From the NCBI GenBank assembly GCA_019114385.1, contig DXFP01000009.1:1-48914 (forward strand): DNA of 48,914 nucleotides, given 5' to 3'. Every line of letters begins with the position of its first letter. The stretch's first letter is position 1. The notes under the pieces are model-generated. The model was not told the origin of the DNA, made no database searches, and worked only from the letters and a program-made list of their open reading frames with translations. Of this stretch, positions 1 through 6,486 are shown piece after piece. The DNA is from Candidatus Ligilactobacillus excrementigallinarum (GTDB lineage: Bacteria > Bacillota > Bacilli > Lactobacillales > Lactobacillaceae). The translations under genes and the position numbers were made by a program.

Positions 1-30
1 TTCTCGTGATGAATGACTTAATCAACCGGT

Positions 31-433
31 CTATTTTTGTATATTTTTACCACGTCCGATACTCTTCAGCATTTGATTTTCAATATAATTAGCAACAATA
101 TCTTTTGATACATTATCAATTGTAGACATAAAGAAACTTGGGCTCCATAACAGTTTCTTAGTTTCAGGATGGAGTTTGAACCATTCTCTGGCAGATGTCC
201 CCTTTAGAGATTTAACAACGTTTGATGGTGCGATATCCGGTGGAAAACTAATCATCATATGAACATAATCAGGCATTACTTCCAGATGCTCGATTGTTAA
301 AAGCAATATGTTCTAAAATTTGTTTCATTTCTTTACGGAACTGCTCGTTAACAATAATCCCTTTTCGGTATTTAGTTACAAATACAAGATCAAAATTAAA
401 ATCATAAATACTAGTTCTTTTCTTTACTAACAT
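31..433 (-). pseudogene. tnpA: IS200/IS605 family transposase TnpA, frameshifted and inactive
   Basis: The minus strand reads from an ATG at 433 into an IS200-type Y1 transposase N-terminus (VKKRTSIYDFNFDLVFVTKY). The frame is lost near 305 and resumes in another frame through PDYVHMMISFPP and the region holding the nucleophile Tyr (VANYIENQ), ending at 31. The family is a single-strand DNA transposase with an HUH motif and one catalytic Tyr. Here the first His of HUH is replaced by Tyr (DYVH instead of DHVH), so the copy is doubly broken: frameshift plus lost metal ligand. It is divergent from the decayed tnpB at 531, the usual arrangement of IS605-type elements. Identification is confident; inactivity is inferred. 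Confidence 0.8.
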
Positions 434-530
434 ATACAATCACACTCTTTCTTTTCAATTAGCTATTAATATAGATTGATATATACAATATATGTTACGA
501 TGAAACTACAGAAAAGAGGTGAACAGAACA

Positions 531-1395
531 TGTTAAAAGGACAGAATATATCCTAATAAGGAACAACGAAATCTTATTGAAATGATGTTTGGCAACCAAC
601 GGTTTGTCTGAAATCAGATGTTAAGTATACTTAATCAGCGTTGTGAAAATAATAAAAACGCAGTTTTTCCAAGTAAATATGAATTGAACCTATTGTTGCC
701 AGTGTTAAAAAAAGAATATTTATTTTTAAAAATATCAAATTCGCAATCCTTACAAATGTATACAGAGACTTTGTTTGGTACTTTTAAGCGTATCAAGGTG
801 GTTATCCTAGATTTAAGTCGTGTAAAGCAAATAAACAATCATTCACAAGGAAACAAAACTGTATTGTGATTAACAAGCATTACATTAAAGTTCCTAAATT
901 AGAATATCTTAAAGCATCAAAGACAGCTTGTATTCAAGGACATCAAATTAAACGCTATACTATATCATAATCATATACATCAACAGGAAAATATTATTTG
1001 TCCGTTAATTTTGAGTGTGAAAACCAAGCACTAAAAAAGACTGATAAATTCGTTGGAATTGACCTGAATACAAGTGAATTAGCTATATTTAGAATTCTAA
1101 CATTAAATTTAAAACCGTTAGAACGTAAGTAACGAATCGAACAACGCAAGTTATCAAGACGTTATCAACGGGCAAAGGTCGAAATCGAATATGATCGAAC
1201 TTTCAAATCAACTGATAAACAACGAAAATTAACGGATTTTCCAAATTATCAAAAACAAAAGAAAAAAGTGGTTCGTCTACATGATAAGATTTGTAATAAG
1301 CGGAATGATTACATTCCAAAAATCACGACTGACATCGTAAAAAGGTATGATATAATCGTGGTCGAAGATTTAATAGTTCTTCAATCATTAGTGAA
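531..1395 (+). pseudogene. tnpB: IS605-type TnpB (OrfB) nuclease, multiply interrupted
   Basis: Pieces of a TnpB protein appear in changing frames. 618-869 gives the N-terminal part (FPSKYELNLLLPVLKKEYLFLK). 870-1130 gives INKHYIKVPKLEYLK and, after an in-frame stop, YYLSVNFECENQALKKTDKFVGIDLNTSELAI, which contains the RuvC-I Asp. The following segment keeps IIVVEDL with the RuvC-II Glu, and the frame then ends near 1395. Intact TnpB is an RNA-guided nuclease of about 400 residues. Here several stops and frameshifts and loss of the zinc-finger and RuvC-III end make it non-functional. Together with tnpA it marks an old IS200/IS605 insertion. Confidence 0.8.
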
Positions 1396-1489
1396 ACGAG
1401 TTTGTAAGAATACCTAGGTGACTTTTGTTGCCAAGAAAACATACTTCTAATGTCTCAGAGTTAACGTCTAAACCAACAAATAAATTCAT
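1388..1489 (-). pseudogene. 5' fragment of an IS110-family transposase
   Basis: From an ATG at 1489 the minus strand encodes about 34 residues beginning MNLFVGLDVNSETLEVCFLG. This is the typical start of IS110-family DEDD transposases, with the first catalytic Asp in GLDVNS. The frame stops just where the tnpB remnant ends on the other strand, so the rest of the transposase is missing. The call rests on the short N-terminal motif only. The DNA upstream of the start holds two strong hairpins; in IS110-group elements this side carries the non-coding end that encodes the bridge RNA. Confidence 0.55.
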
Positions 1490-1519
1490 AAAGAAAAGGT
1501 TCCTTTCTTTATGAATTTA
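1481..1519. repeat. Long perfect-ended hairpin beside the IS110 fragment
   Basis: The arms 1481-1499 and 1502-1519 are complementary over about 18 bases with one bulged A and almost no loop (core TTCATAAAGAAA / TTTCTTTATGAA). The IS110-like start codon at 1489 lies inside the left arm, so the fold would occlude translation initiation of that fragment on the minus strand. No U-tract of terminator type follows on either strand. A role in the insertion sequence is possible but not shown. Confidence 0.6.
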
Positions 1520-1586
1520 GGAACTGTTTTAGTACTAGAGACTATCCAGAATAATATAACAGTAGTCTTGCATAAGAAAATTCCAT

Positions 1587-1627
1587 TCTATGAGATTTTC
1601 TACTTAAGTTGAAATAAATCTCATAGA
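1587..1627. repeat. 12-bp perfect stem-loop in the non-coding DNA before rdgB
   Basis: TCTATGAGATTT at 1587-1598 is the exact complement of AAATCTCATAGA at 1616-1627, with a 17-nt loop. It lies in 1520-1805, a stretch with no convincing coding sequence, between the IS110 remnant and rdgB. It may be a structured part of an IS110 non-coding end or a relic of another insertion. Nothing else is recognisable in this stretch. Confidence 0.5.
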
Positions 1628-1819
1628 GAAACAAGTAATGGGTATGAAGTTATATCAATGGCCTGGTAAACACGTTGTACTTACATGGGAAATTAGAACA
1701 CTCTTTCCTAATGAATATTATCTCAGGTACCACACAGTACTAAAACAAAAGATTATTTTTAATGGAAAAATCATCGTGAGATAATTACAAAAAATATATA
1801 TTATGAGAGGGGAATAAAA

Positions 1820-2422
1820 GTGAAAAAAATTTTAATTGCAACGAAAAATCCTGGAAAAGCACGTGAATATCGTAAATTATTTAGTCCTAAGGGATTTGAA
1901 GTGATTACATTATTAGATTTGGATGCAGATCAAATTCCAGAAATCGATGAAAATGGGAAATCATTTGCTGAAAATGCGATGATCAAAGCCAATGCTTTAA
2001 TGAAGGTAATGGGAACAACTGTCTTAGCTGATGATTCTGGTTTATGTGTGGATGCTTTAGATGGAGCACCTGGAATTTACTCAGCACGGTATGCAGGTGA
2101 CCATGATGACGATGCAAATCGAAAGAAACTTTTAAAAGAACTTGCAGGAGTACCAGAAGAAAAACGGACAGCTCATTTTCACACTTCAATTGTTGTGGTT
2201 CATCCACATAAGCAACCACTTGAAGTCAGTGGTGAAGCAGAAGGCAGAATTCTTGAACGTGAAGTCGGAAACAGAGGATTTGGATATGATCCATTGTTCT
2301 ATTCATTCGATTTGAAGAAAGTTTTTGCTCAAGTCACTTCAGAAGAGAAGAATAGTGTAAGTCATCGGGGGAAAGCTGTGCGTAAATTGATGCGTAATTT
2401 TGACGATTGGTGGGAAGACTAG
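1820..2422 (+). CDS. rdgB: XTP/dITP (non-canonical purine NTP) pyrophosphatase
   Basis: A HAM1/RdgB-family protein of 200 aa, the normal length. These enzymes hydrolyse XTP, dITP and similar damaged nucleotides to monophosphates in the cytoplasm and so keep deaminated purines out of DNA and RNA. Visible motifs: TKNPGKAREY (8-17), SFAENAMIKA (48-57), ADDSGL (70-75) with the catalytic acidic residues, GFGYDPLF (153-160) and SHRGKA (181-186). The start is GTG at 1820 behind GAGAGGGG. In many lactobacilli rdgB follows murI; here the upstream neighbour is transposon debris, so the ancestral context has been broken. Confidence 0.95.
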   Translation: MKKILIATKNPGKAREYRKLFSPKGFEVITLLDLDADQIPEIDENGKSFAENAMIKANALMKVMGTTVLADDSGLCVDALDGAPGIYSARYAGDHDDDANRKKLLKELAGVPEEKRTAHFHTSIVVVHPHKQPLEVSGEAEGRILEREVGNRGFGYDPLFYSFDLKKVFAQVTSEEKNSVSHRGKAVRKLMRNFDDWWED

Positions 2423-2439
2423 ATAGGATAGATGTACCA

Positions 2440-2628
2440 ATGCAACATGAAATTGAAAATTTAAAACTCAAAATGATTAAATGGAGTATTTTTACCATTA
2501 TCATTTTAGTGATGGGAAATTTATTTGATATTCGTTTTTTTATTATAATTGGAATTTTTAGTTTGATTTGGTGTATCATTTTATTTGCTACTTTTGTTTA
2601 TCTTACCATTCGCCATTTCTATGATTGA
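2440..2628 (+). CDS. Small two-helix membrane protein, unknown function
   Basis: A 62-aa ORF beginning 17 nt after the rdgB stop with ATG at 2440. A TTG at 2407 is in frame inside rdgB but has no better ribosome binding site. The product has a short charged N-terminus (QHEIENLKLKMIKW), then two hydrophobic segments of about 20 residues each (roughly 14-34 and 36-57) separated by a Phe-Asp-Ile-Arg turn, and ends in RHFYD. Probably cotranscribed with rdgB. The family was not recognised. Confidence 0.6.
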   Translation: MQHEIENLKLKMIKWSIFTIIILVMGNLFDIRFFIIIGIFSLIWCIILFATFVYLTIRHFYD

Positions 2629-2635
2629 TTTTTGG

Positions 2636-2663
2636 TTGACAATCATTCAATGTGCGGTATAAT
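2636..2663 (+). promoter_or_regulatory. Promoter of tRNA-Glu
   Basis: TTGACA at 2636-2641 and TATAAT at 2658-2663 with a 16-nt spacer, both perfect consensus hexamers, ending 14 nt before the tRNA 5' end. Confidence 0.85.
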
Positions 2664-2677
2664 AATAGAAGTAATTT

Positions 2678-2750
2678 TGCCCGTTGGTCAAATTGGTTAA
2701 GACGTCGCCCTCTCAAGGCGGAGTTGCGGGTTCGATCCCCGTACGGGTGA
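2678..2750 (+). tRNA. tRNA-Glu (anticodon CUC)
   Basis: A 73-nt cloverleaf: acceptor 2678-2684 / 2743-2749, D-arm GTC..GAC, anticodon arm TCGCC-CTCTCAA-GGCGG, T-arm GCGGG-TTCGATC-CCCGT. The anticodon reads CUC, decoding GAG. The body resembles firmicute tRNA-Glu, but the end pair is U1-G72 instead of the usual G-C. It has its own consensus promoter and a terminator. The CUC isoacceptor is an extra to the UUC tRNA-Glu that normally reads both Glu codons. Confidence 0.8.
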
Positions 2751-2761
2751 TATACTCTTAG

Positions 2762-2790
2762 AATGCTCGTATTTCATATGAGCATTTTTC
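2762..2790 (+). terminator. Terminator of tRNA-Glu
   Basis: AATGCTC (2762-2768) pairs with GAGCATT (2780-2786) and is followed by TTTTC. It lies 11 nt behind the tRNA. Confidence 0.75.
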
Positions 2791-2882
2791 TTATATTAAG
2801 AGTAGACATTTTTTTAGCAATTCACTTATTTACTGGTATAATAAAAGAGTAAATAAAGTTAAGTCAGGTAAGGAGGAATAAC

Positions 2883-3179
2883 ATGCTAAAGAAAACAAAA
2901 CATTTCTTAAGAGCCCATGGTGTTGACTACGAAAAAGAGCACGTTAATCCATTAATTGTGCCTGAAAAAGTATATGTGTTAAAGTTTGGCGAAAAAGGGA
3001 AGAAACTCAACAATCGTTTTATTGTTGATCACACTTATACATGGACCGGTCGCATTAAAATTAATAATATTATTTTACGGTTACATGGCCAACATCATCC
3101 GCGTGAATTTCGAAATGAAACCGAATTATTAAACTATTTACGCAAACATGCTAAATCTTTTGCAAAACAAGAAGCATAA
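2883..3179 (+). CDS. Conserved hypothetical Lactobacillaceae-type protein, 98 aa
   Basis: A basic soluble protein (many Lys, His, Arg) without signal peptide or membrane segment. It begins MLKKTKHFLRAHGVDYEKEH and contains an alternating beta-like middle (VYVLKFGEKGKKLNNRFIVD, then GRIKINNIILRLHGQHHPREFR). The start is ATG at 2883 behind a strong AAGGAGG at 2870; a TATAAT at 2837-2842 with a poor -35 is the likely promoter. It is monocistronic, followed by a separate small-RNA-like unit. I do not recognise a characterised family and assign no function. Confidence 0.75.
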   Translation: MLKKTKHFLRAHGVDYEKEHVNPLIVPEKVYVLKFGEKGKKLNNRFIVDHTYTWTGRIKINNIILRLHGQHHPREFRNETELLNYLRKHAKSFAKQEA

Positions 3180-3189
3180 AGCATATGAT

Positions 3190-3218
3190 TTGATATTTTT
3201 AGTTAATCGATTTATAGT
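3190..3218 (+). promoter_or_regulatory. Promoter of a candidate small RNA
   Basis: TTGATA at 3190-3195 and TATAGT at 3213-3218 with a 17-nt spacer. Transcription would start near 3225, exactly at the base of a stem-loop, and no ribosome binding site follows before the terminator. Confidence 0.5.
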
Positions 3219-3224
3219 AAAGAT

Positions 3225-3312
3225 GGTTGATAGATAAGGCTTTGCTCTAGTAGGTGAGTGAAAGCGATCAACTGTAAATCTTCGCTCCTGAGGTAGGGAG
3301 CGAAGTTTTTTT
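3225..3312 (+). ncRNA. Candidate structured small RNA with intrinsic terminator
   Basis: About 88 nt between a promoter-like pair (3190-3218) and a strong terminator. GTTGAT (3226-3231) pairs with ATCAAC (3267-3272). Inside it GCTTT (3239-3243) pairs with AAAGC (3261-3265) and CTC with GAG around a purine-rich loop. A 9-bp terminator stem (CTTCGCTCC 3280-3288 / GGAGCGAAG 3297-3305) and seven Ts follow. No ORF with a ribosome binding site lies inside. It does not match a riboswitch consensus I know. Existence is inferred from structure. Confidence 0.5.
3280..3312 (+). terminator. Strong intrinsic terminator
   Basis: Perfect 9-bp stem CTTCGCTCC / GGAGCGAAG with an 8-nt loop and TTTTTTT. It ends the candidate small RNA, and would also stop read-through from 2883. 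Confidence 0.85.
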
Positions 3313-3326
3313 GTATTTAAAAAAGA

Positions 3327-3355
3327 TTGAAAAGATTTTTAGTTTCCGTTAAAAT
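3327..3355 (+). promoter_or_regulatory. Promoter of the 50-aa membrane peptide
   Basis: TTGAAA at 3327-3332 and TAAAAT at 3350-3355 with a 17-nt spacer, about 35 nt upstream of the ribosome binding site AGGAGAG at 3391-3397. Confidence 0.6.
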
Positions 3356-3408
3356 GAAATGGCTGATGATAAAGCAAAAATTAAAATGATAGGAGAGTAA
3401 CCAGCAAA

Positions 3409-3561
3409 ATGATTATCCTAATATCACTTATTGTATCTTTACTTTTATCAGTTTTATTAAATTTGAGTAATCATGAAAAGCACTTTACTTGGATAATGAT
3501 TGATACTTTCATGTTTACAGTTTCATTTTTAATGATTTATTTTCTAGCGATTCGAACATGA
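3409..3561 (+). CDS. Small hydrophobic peptide, 50 aa, unknown
   Basis: ATG at 3409 behind AGGAGAG (3391-3397) with its own promoter-like sequence. The product has two hydrophobic stretches (residues about 2-19 and 30-47) separated by a polar linker NLSNHEKHFTW, and ends in AIRT. It is a free-standing gene between two terminators. Size and hydrophobicity are compatible with an uncharacterised membrane peptide; a type I toxin cannot be excluded, but no antisense RNA is evident. No family recognised. Confidence 0.5.
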   Translation: MIILISLIVSLLLSVLLNLSNHEKHFTWIMIDTFMFTVSFLMIYFLAIRT

Positions 3562-3624
3562 ATTTCTGCTTGCTAAAGCAAAATTGAATAAAAATGTACA
3601 TATATGTAATTTAATAAATTAAGT

Positions 3625-3660
3625 AAAAGAGGTTGTGACTAGGCACTGCCTCTTTTTTTG
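3625..3660 (+). terminator. Terminator resembling the start of the dispersed intergenic repeat
   Basis: AAAGAGG pairs with CCTCTTTTTTT around GTTGTGACTAGGCACTG. The left arm plus TTGTGAC matches the beginning of the long intergenic repeats at 19248 and 47232, so this may be a minimal or decayed copy of that family. Confidence 0.6.
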
Positions 3661-3788
3661 TATTTATATTTTTGGCTAGGTTTATACTAAAAAACATGAT
3701 ATTCAATGAAAATAGATGAAATCATTGAAATAATAAAAAAGCCGTTATATCAATGAAATTAAACCTGATATAACGGAACGAAATAGTA

Positions 3789-3806
3789 TAAATTGAGCAT
3801 ACAGGG
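3789..3806. repeat. attL core (left copy of 18-bp direct repeat)
   Basis: Identical to 15570-15587. It is the displaced 3' fragment of the tRNA-Gln gene left at the far end after integration. Confidence 0.85.
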
Positions 3807-3869
3807 CACAAAGACAAATAGCCTTAAACGTTGATATATCAAGCGTTTAATGATGTTGCTTTTTTATAA

Positions 3870-3889
3870 GGTCTCCTTTAGGGTCTCTC
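3870..3889. promoter_or_regulatory. Putative integrase arm-type sites, left end
   Basis: GGTCTCCTTTAGGGTCTCTC occurs here, 64 bp inside attL, and again without mismatch at 15455-15474 inside attR. Each copy holds two direct GGTCTC units. Paired short repeats flanking the core on both sides are typical arm sites of tyrosine integrases. Confidence 0.6.
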
Positions 3890-3971
3890 AATAAATAAAG
3901 TTTGCCTGTTCTTATAATTACAAGAAATGATATAATTTGAATATAGCTTAACAAAATTTATCAAAATTCCT

Positions 3972-4022
3972 AACCGTGTTTAACAGCACGGTTTTTTATT
4001 TATGTTAGCATTTGTTAGCATT
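3972..4022 (+). terminator. Hairpin with T-tract, followed by a tandem 10-bp repeat
   Basis: AACCGTG (3972-3978) pairs with CACGGTT (3987-3993), followed by a T-rich run. Directly after it TGTTAGCATT is repeated twice in tandem (4003-4022). The 370 bp between attL and the first gene otherwise hold a 12-bp inverted repeat near 3822-3850 and no coding sequence. Confidence 0.5.
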
Positions 4023-4110
4023 TTTAAAAGATAGATGTATTAAAAATAAAATTAAATTAAAGTAATATGAAAGAGTTAAGTTTAAAAAGTATGTTTTACT
4101 GATTGAGTAT

Positions 4111-4150
4111 AAAAAAAACTCACGTAAACCATTCAAGATAATACGTGAGA
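4111..4150 (-). terminator. Terminator of the Panacea / membrane-protein operon
   Basis: On the minus strand CTCACGT (from 4149) pairs with ACGTGAG (to 4119) and is followed by eight Ts. It lies 27 nt past the stop of the 4177-5169 gene. Confidence 0.8.
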
Positions 4151-4176
4151 AAAATCATAAAATTTATATAATTAAT

Positions 4177-5169
4177 TCAATGTGAATGTTTTTTCTTTTT
4201 ATTAGTTTTAAATACAACATAGAGAACAATAGCTATAATTATAGTTAGTATTCCAGCAATTATCAAATAAATCGGTACAGCCTTATATAATTCATTATGA
4301 TCAAAAAATCTAATTATGCAACTAATAATTAAAATAGCTGAAAAAATAAGCATTGAGCATATAAAAACTGGATATTTTTTTATGATACTACATTCGCATT
4401 TTTTATCGTTTCCATGATGACTACAACTTAGTGTATCCCTGTCTGTTATTCTTGCAATGCTTTGAATTAATAAAAATATCAAACAAAGTAATCCTAGCAT
4501 CAATGAAGAAAAACATATAAGAGTAGTAGATATAGAAGTATTATGAAGATTTGATAAAATTTCTTTTAGACTATCAAAACCACCAAACATCCCAAAAATT
4601 AATGCTGAAAATATTCCTAATATTGCGATAAAATCTGTATATATAGAATTTTTAATATTGCTTGCATCCTCTGCTATTACTTTTGCTTTCCGAGCTATTT
4701 CGCTTGCCTCTGAACTTTCTTCTTGTATTTTAGATATCTGTAACATACAAAGTTTAAAATGTGTTTCAATTTTAGTTTTAATTTTTTTATTATTGTTACA
4801 TAAAGGATCATTTTCTTTTTCATCAAAATACAAGTTAAACTCATACGAAGCATCACTATTATCATCATATAGTTTCATTTTGCAGTTATAAATTAATTCT
4901 GTTATTTCATCATAAGGAATATTATCTTTATCTAACATGGATAATAATGTTGAAAGCATCATACTTAAATCTTTTTTTATGTGAGTTTTATCAGATACTT
5001 TTAACATATAATAGTTTTCTTTTTTACTAGTTTGTAGATTATATTGTTTTATTAATTTTGAAACGCGATTATATTGATTTTTTGATAAGCCTATTTCATT
5101 TTTGATATACAAAATATTAAGTACTAATGTTAAAAATAATAAATCTTTACTACGATTTTGTTCATCCAT
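4177..5169 (-). CDS. Four-TM membrane effector, putative PanT-type toxin
   Basis: A 330-aa protein starting 2 nt after the Panacea-domain gene, so the two are translationally coupled. Residues 1-145 are soluble and charged. About 146-178 look like a short coiled coil (IQEESSEASEIARKAKVIAE) leading into a first hydrophobic helix (DFIAILGIFSALIFGMFGG, about 179-197). Further membrane segments lie near 212-237, 267-288 and 298-320, with a Lys/His-rich tail. The loop between helices 2 and 3 has a Cys/His cluster (SCSHHGNDKKCECS, about 248-261). Panacea proteins are known partners of varied toxins, including membrane-acting ones. Toxicity is inferred from pairing and topology, not from a recognised catalytic motif. 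Confidence 0.6.
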   Translation of the reverse strand: MDEQNRSKDLLFLTLVLNILYIKNEIGLSKNQYNRVSKLIKQYNLQTSKKENYYMLKVSDKTHIKKDLSMMLSTLLSMLDKDNIPYDEITELIYNCKMKLYDDNSDASYEFNLYFDEKENDPLCNNNKKIKTKIETHFKLCMLQISKIQEESSEASEIARKAKVIAEDASNIKNSIYTDFIAILGIFSALIFGMFGGFDSLKEILSNLHNTSISTTLICFSSLMLGLLCLIFLLIQSIARITDRDTLSCSHHGNDKKCECSIIKKYPVFICSMLIFSAILIISCIIRFFDHNELYKAVPIYLIIAGILTIIIAIVLYVVFKTNKKKKHSH

Positions 5170-5171
5170 AA

Positions 5172-5690
5172 TTATTGTCCTCTAACAAAATTATTGCGTA
5201 TTAATGTATCTAAATCTGCATCTAATTTAACATCATTTTTCCCATAATAAATAGGTTCATGACTATGAATATCTTCTTCATTTTGTCTCCATAATGGAAG
5301 TGAGTGTGTATATTCCACTATATTAAATACATTTATACTTAATAATTTTTTTAAATACCTTTTTACTAAATTTTTAAATTCAGAAGGTATTTTTTCTTCA
5401 TTATATGTATGAGTTTCAAATTGAAAATTATTAAAATTAAATTCCTCATGGTCGCTAACTTTTTTTATAGGATTTGAACCATAACTGCTATATTCTGCAT
5501 ATACTTCAGGAATAACTGGACCATAATCATAAGCTTTAAAAAAGCTATCTAAAGGATAGTCGCAATTATATTCTTTAATGTATTGGGCAACTAAAACAAA
5601 AAGTACCTTTTGAAGTTGTAAATTTGTAATTGATAATTCTTCTTTAATTGCCTCATCAACAATATAATCAGCACAGTCCATAGCTAACAT
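5172..5690 (-). CDS. Panacea/DUF4065 (SocA/GepA-like) antitoxin-type protein
   Basis: 172 aa with the DUF4065 signature: ITNLQLQKVLFVLVAQYIKEY (about 21-41), then an FFKAYDYGPVIPEVYAEYSSYG block (about 49-70) and, near the C-terminus, VEYTHSLPLWRQNEED (about 124-139). The domain occurs in antitoxins of PanAT toxin-antitoxin pairs and in SocA, the ClpXP adaptor antitoxin. ATG at 5690 follows a strong AGGAGG. It is the first gene of a two-gene operon at the cargo end of the satellite, where PICIs often carry anti-phage genes. A dyad covering the -10 box (5730-5746) suggests autoregulation. Domain call is firm; antitoxin role is inferred. Confidence 0.8.
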   Translation of the reverse strand: MLAMDCADYIVDEAIKEELSITNLQLQKVLFVLVAQYIKEYNCDYPLDSFFKAYDYGPVIPEVYAEYSSYGSNPIKKVSDHEEFNFNNFQFETHTYNEEKIPSEFKNLVKRYLKKLLSINVFNIVEYTHSLPLWRQNEEDIHSHEPIYYGKNDVKLDADLDTLIRNNFVRGQ

Positions 5691-5729
5691 TTTTAAAACC
5701 TCCTAGAAAATGTGATACTTTAATCATTA

Positions 5730-5746
5730 CTGTGATTGTAACACAG
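5730..5746 (-). promoter_or_regulatory. Dyad overlapping the -10 box of the Panacea operon
   Basis: CTGTG-7-CACAG, whose centre (ATTGTA on plus, TACAAT on minus) is a good -10 hexamer about 40 bp upstream of the 5690 start. The -35 (TTATTG near 5759-5764) is poor. A repressor bound here would block the promoter, as in many toxin-antitoxin operons. Confidence 0.45.
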
Positions 5747-6132
5747 AATAAAAATCTACAATAAAATTTAATAAACGTCAATTATATTTAATAAAAAATA
5801 AATATTTTTTACATTCAATTAATTTTAATACCTTTCAATATTTTACCAACAGTTCTAAACTGGACAACTTAAACTATTAAAGTGGCTGTAATATGCTTTG
5901 TATCAATGATTTACCCAAAATAAAAAGGGGCGTTTTGTCTAGTTTTGTCCAGTTTTACATTAAAGTTAATCCAAGCATTAATAAACGTTATTATAATAAG
6001 CAATTAGCAAAATATAAAAGATGCATTTTGTAAACCATATTTATAAAATAGAAATGGATGCAATCAGTTATATATATAAAATAAAAAACTGGATATTTTC
6101 CAGTTTTATTTATTATTGATAGGAATTTTGTA
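5747..6132. other. Non-coding stretch between cargo genes
   Basis: Very AT-rich, with no ORF that has a ribosome binding site. It contains an 11-bp inverted pair, AAACTGGACAA (5857-5867) and TTGTCCAGTTT (5945-5955), one GGATGCA heptamer at 6056, and a terminator-like hairpin at 6085-6107 that could serve both strands. Confidence 0.5.
6085..6107. terminator. Terminator after the DUF1304 gene
   Basis: AAAACTGGA (6085-6093) pairs with TCCAGTTTT (6099-6107). A/T tracts on both sides would allow use in either direction. It lies 26 nt past the stop of the minus-strand gene at 6133. Confidence 0.6.
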
Positions 6133-6486
6133 TTAAAAAAGTAATGTGATTAATGCCAATATGGGTAAGCCACCTTGTGTAATAATTATCTTTTTCTGAC
6201 TTGTAATACTGCCATATATTGCCACTAATATAATGTAAATTAAAATCATTGATGATATTAGTTTGCTATTATAAAACAGACTGACTAAAAGCATAGGAGC
6301 TAATAGCAAATTATATATACCTTGATTTTTTATTAGAGTATTGATGTACTTATTATTTAATTCATTAAGTGGAATTTTAAAGATTTTACTTGTTGCTTTT
6401 GATTTTGGAATTATTGTTTCAATAGCAAAAATAAAAATACACTCAATAATTACCATTATAATAAGACCTTTAGTTAATAAACTCAT
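6133..6486 (-). CDS. DUF1304-family integral membrane protein
   Basis: 117 aa from ATG at 6486 behind AAGGAG; an upstream in-frame start at 6531 lacks such a site. Four hydrophobic segments (roughly 5-23, 52-69, 74-92 and 98-116) and the family landmarks are visible: the polar IKNQGIYNLLLAPML block before the second half, GSITSQKK, and the C-terminal QGGLPILALI. DUF1304 proteins are small four-helix membrane proteins of unknown function, usually chromosomal. Finding one as single-gene cargo in a satellite, between the defence-like pair and the replication block, is unusual. No function is claimed. Confidence 0.75.
   Translation of the reverse strand: MSLLTKGLIIMVIIECIFIFAIETIIPKSKATSKIFKIPLNELNNKYINTLIKNQGIYNLLLAPMLLVSLFYNSKLISSMILIYIILVAIYGSITSQKKIIITQGGLPILALITLLF

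Noticed and set aside
618..869. Open frame of 83 codons as an independent gene
   Set aside because: Its residues match the N-terminal part of TnpB, so it is one piece of the interrupted tnpB.
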